Source: an uncultured Bacillota bacterium (GTDB taxonomy: Bacteria > Bacillota_I > Bacilli_A > RF39 > UBA660). From it: a stretch of DNA of 7,252 nt. Each line of letters opens with the position of its first letter. The stretch's first letter is position 1. The DNA lies in contig CANDCB010000041.1 of NCBI GenBank assembly GCA_947383065.1, positions 1 through 7,252 on the forward strand. Reading direction: 5' to 3'. The notes beneath the pieces were generated by a model. The model had not been told where the DNA came from. It saw only the letters and a list, made by a program, of their open reading frames with translations, and did not search any database. This document shows, in pieces, positions 5,602-7,252 of the stretch. The position numbers and the translations under genes were made by a program.

Positions 5602-6338
5602 GGTATGATAAAAATTTTAGTGAACAATTATCTTTAATACATAAAATCAATCCAGTAATTAAATTATTTGGGTTATTTGTTTATATAATTATATCTTTGC
5701 TAAAGTATGATTATTTAATCTTTATAATTAATATAAGTTTAGTATTTATATATATATTAGTTAGTAATGGTAATATATTGTTATATTTAAAAGTATTATG
5801 GAAATGGAAATATATTTTGGTATTAATATATGTTATTATGTTTTATTTTGAGTTAAGTATTTTAGAAATAAATGTTTTAATGTTTAAATTTTTATTTTTA
5901 TTATTTTATTTAAAGTTGATATGTTTGACTACTTCAAGAGATGATTTAGCAAAAGGGTTTTCTTTAATAGTAGATAAATTTAATATAATTGGTTATCCTT
6001 TAAAAAAGATTATAATTTTTAATAGTAATATTTTAATTTATATAAGTTATTTTTACGAAAGTTATAGAGAGTTAATAATTAATAAAGAATTGAAAGGTAT
6101 TAATTATTTTTATAATAATATAGTTGCTAAAATAAGATTTTTTTTAGTTAATTTTAAGTTAATTTTAAATAGTGTAAATTTAAAAATGAAGAAAAGAGTA
6201 AATGATTTACAATATAGGTTGTATAATGGAGATATAAAAAAGATATATAAATATAATTATAGGCTGGGAATTTTTGATTATATTTATTTGGGATTAAATA
6301 TTGGCTTAATATTTTTTTATATTGTGAGGGTGAGATAG
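5595..6338 (+). CDS. ecfT: EcfT-like transmembrane coupling protein of an ECF transporter
   Basis: EcfT is the membrane scaffold that joins the ATPase pair to interchangeable S components. This 247-residue protein begins with SLIHKINPVIKL (13-24), the family's N-terminal pattern (SxxHxLDPRxKL), and has membrane helices around 22-38, 41-56, 73-88, 93-112 and 227-245. TTSRDDLAKGFSLI (112-125) and GYPLKK (133-138) match the start of the cytoplasmic coupling region. The two Ala-Arg-Gly coupling motifs are not intact: the first reads ELKG (165-168) and the second YRLYNG (207-212), which keeps one Arg. The hydrophobic parts are very rich in Ile, Leu, Phe and Tyr from A/T-rich codons. The ATG at 5595 lies inside the ecfA2 end (7-base overlap), with AAAGGA about 12 bases upstream. 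The stop shares one base with truA. Family membership rests on the N-terminal motif, the coupling region and synteny. Confidence 0.8.
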   Translation: MLRYDKNFSEQLSLIHKINPVIKLFGLFVYIIISLLKYDYLIFIINISLVFIYILVSNGNILLYLKVLWKWKYILVLIYVIMFYFELSILEINVLMFKFLFLLFYLKLICLTTSRDDLAKGFSLIVDKFNIIGYPLKKIIIFNSNILIYISYFYESYRELIINKELKGINYFYNNIVAKIRFFLVNFKLILNSVNLKMKKRVNDLQYRLYNGDIKKIYKYNYRLGIFDYIYLGLNIGLIFFYIVRVR

Positions 6339-7057
6339 TGAATTATTTAATAACAGTGGCTTATGACGGTAGTAAATTTTTTGGTTTTCAAAGATTAAAT
6401 GAAGAAAAGAGTGTGCAAAAAGAGTTGGAAGATGCTCTTACAATTATTAATAAACAGAGTGTTGTTATTAAGGGAGCGGGAAGAACTGATAGGGGAGTTC
6501 ATGCTAATGGGCAAAGGATAACTTGTAAATTAGATATTGAAATTTCAGAAGATGGTTTAAAGAAGGCTCTTAATTCACTTGTTAAACCTTATATATATAT
6601 TAAGGATGTAAAAAGTGTTAGTGATGATATTCATGCAAGATTTAATGTAAAAAAGAAGACATATGTATATAAAATTAATATAGGTGATTTTAATCCTTTG
6701 TTAAGTGATTATGTTTATCAAAGTGAATATAAATTGGATATAAATAAAATGAAAAGTGTTGCGGAGCTTTATATAGGTATTCATGATTTTCATAATTTTG
6801 TATCTGGTAAAAGAGATGATTATACTTGTATAATTTATGATATAAATTTTTTAATTAAAGATGATATTTTGCATATTGTTTTTCTAGGTAAGAGTTTTTA
6901 TAGATATATGGTTAGAAATTTAGTGGGAATGATGATAGAAGTTGGGCGAGGTAAAGAAAATATTTCTAAAGTAAAAGAGATGTTAGATTCAAAAGATGAG
7001 ATTTTAGGATATACTGCTCCTGCTTGTGGATTATATTTGGATAATATAGAGTATTAA
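6338..7057 (+). CDS. truA: tRNA pseudouridine(38-40) synthase TruA
   Basis: TruA converts uridines 38-40 of the tRNA anticodon arm to pseudouridine. The 239-residue protein is of normal length and has all expected motifs: AYDGSKFFGFQ (8-18), the catalytic GAGRTDRGVHA (46-56) with nucleophile D51, RFNVKKKTYVYKI with the conserved tyrosine after it, FYRYMVRNLVGMMIEVGRGK near the C-terminus, and the final TAPACGLYLDNIEY. Translation starts at GTG 6338, which shares its G with the TAG stop of ecfT; GAGG at 6326-6329 sits 8 bases upstream. It is the fourth gene of the ecf operon, the arrangement usual in Bacillota, and it is fully canonical even though its operon partners are degenerate. No terminator follows before the next gene. 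Confidence 0.97.
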   Translation: MNYLITVAYDGSKFFGFQRLNEEKSVQKELEDALTIINKQSVVIKGAGRTDRGVHANGQRITCKLDIEISEDGLKKALNSLVKPYIYIKDVKSVSDDIHARFNVKKKTYVYKINIGDFNPLLSDYVYQSEYKLDINKMKSVAELYIGIHDFHNFVSGKRDDYTCIIYDINFLIKDDILHIVFLGKSFYRYMVRNLVGMMIEVGRGKENISKVKEMLDSKDEILGYTAPACGLYLDNIEY

Positions 7058-7080
7058 GATTAATGAGGTGGTAATTAAAG

Positions 7081-7252
7081 ATGAAAGAATGGGAACAAAG
7101 AATAGAAAATATTGAAAGACGTTTAGAAAATATAGAAAAAAGAAACAAAAGAGTGGAAATTGATAAGAAATGGGAGACAAGTTTTTTAAGAAAAATTTGT
7201 ATTGCCATTTTAACTTTTGTTGTAGTTGTAATTTATTCTTGGGTAATTAAAA
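7081..7252 (+). CDS. Small coiled-coil and membrane-anchor protein of unknown function (partial, 3' end outside)
   Basis: An open frame starts at ATG 7081, 10 bases after a strong GAGGTG (7065-7070), and runs without a stop to the window edge: 57 codons plus one base. Residues 1-28 are highly charged and helical, with repeated IEN/IERR/LENIEKR units that suggest a short coiled coil. WETSF (31-35) follows, and a membrane helix begins at about residue 38. The charged head has no signal peptide and should be cytoplasmic. The pattern of a charged helix, a VExDKxWETS segment and then a membrane helix recalls a family of small uncharacterised bacterial proteins, but I cannot name it. It lies 23 bases after truA with no terminator between, so it is probably the fifth gene of this operon. 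Its full length and the number of helices are unknown. Confidence 0.75.
   Translation, partial: MKEWEQRIENIERRLENIEKRNKRVEIDKKWETSFLRKICIAILTFVVVVIYSWVIK

Noticed and set aside
6146..6167. Tandem 11-base repeat AGTTAATTTTA twice within ecfT
   Set aside because: Exact, but made of low-complexity A/T sequence in a run of Leu/Asn/Phe/Lys codons. Eleven is not a multiple of three, so the copies are read in different frames; chance is likely.
6966..7208. An 80-codon open frame on the - strand
   Set aside because: It is antisense to the conserved end of truA and to the small coiled-coil gene, both of which have strong ribosome-binding sites. Its composition is that of a complement shadow.
1..7252. 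Mycoplasma-type code (TGA read as Trp)
   Set aside because: Every Trp in the recognised proteins is TGG, conserved families are full length without in-frame TGA, and ispH ends at TGA at the right place for its family.
1..7252. CRISPR arrays, insertion sequences, tRNA or rRNA genes
   Set aside because: No regularly spaced repeats, transposase frames, terminal inverted repeats or G/C-rich RNA gene blocks were seen on either strand.

Overview
The window is about three-quarters A+T, its genes are packed on the + strand, and it holds parts of six transcription units of housekeeping type. Stops are TAA or TAG, plus one TGA that ends ispH at the left edge. All tryptophans in the recognised proteins are TGG and no reading frame carries an internal TGA, so this is the standard bacterial code and not the Mycoplasma code. 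NrdG points to anaerobic or facultative growth. The ecfA1-ecfA2-ecfT-truA order is a Bacillota signature. My inference is a low-GC, probably host-associated Bacillota, in the Bacilli/Mollicutes-related or Clostridia range; no species can be named.

Layout from left to right: (1) the 3' end of ispH (isoprenoid synthesis) overlaps a six-helix membrane protein of unknown function, and a clear intrinsic terminator follows at 737-774. (2) mntP, a manganese exporter, has its own promoter and a small inverted repeat in its leader. (3) A G/C-richer, structured-looking leader (about 1522-1600) precedes a 526-residue transmembrane XRE-type regulator with a predicted extracytoplasmic C-terminal domain. 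A hairpin terminator follows. (4) nrdG, the radical-SAM activase of anaerobic ribonucleotide reductase, is a single-gene unit with an extended -10 promoter and its own terminator. (5) From about 3943 a promoter with a long pyrimidine spacer drives ecfA1-ecfA2-ecfT-truA. Adjacent genes in that operon overlap by 10, 7 and 1 bases. A small coiled-coil plus membrane-anchor protein follows and runs off the right edge.

The most unusual point is the ECF transporter energising module. The operon position, family-typical C-terminal segments and an EcfT-like membrane partner all identify it. Yet both ATPases have lost most residues that bind or hydrolyse ATP: EcfA1 keeps only its Walker A, and EcfA2 has lost the Walker A lysine, the LSGGQ signature, the Walker B order and the switch histidine. 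EcfT has also lost its first Ala-Arg-Gly coupling motif. The frames are intact and overlapping, so this looks like a maintained but catalytically reduced module rather than fresh decay. Second in interest are the membrane-spanning one-component regulator and the alternative-pairing leader in front of it.
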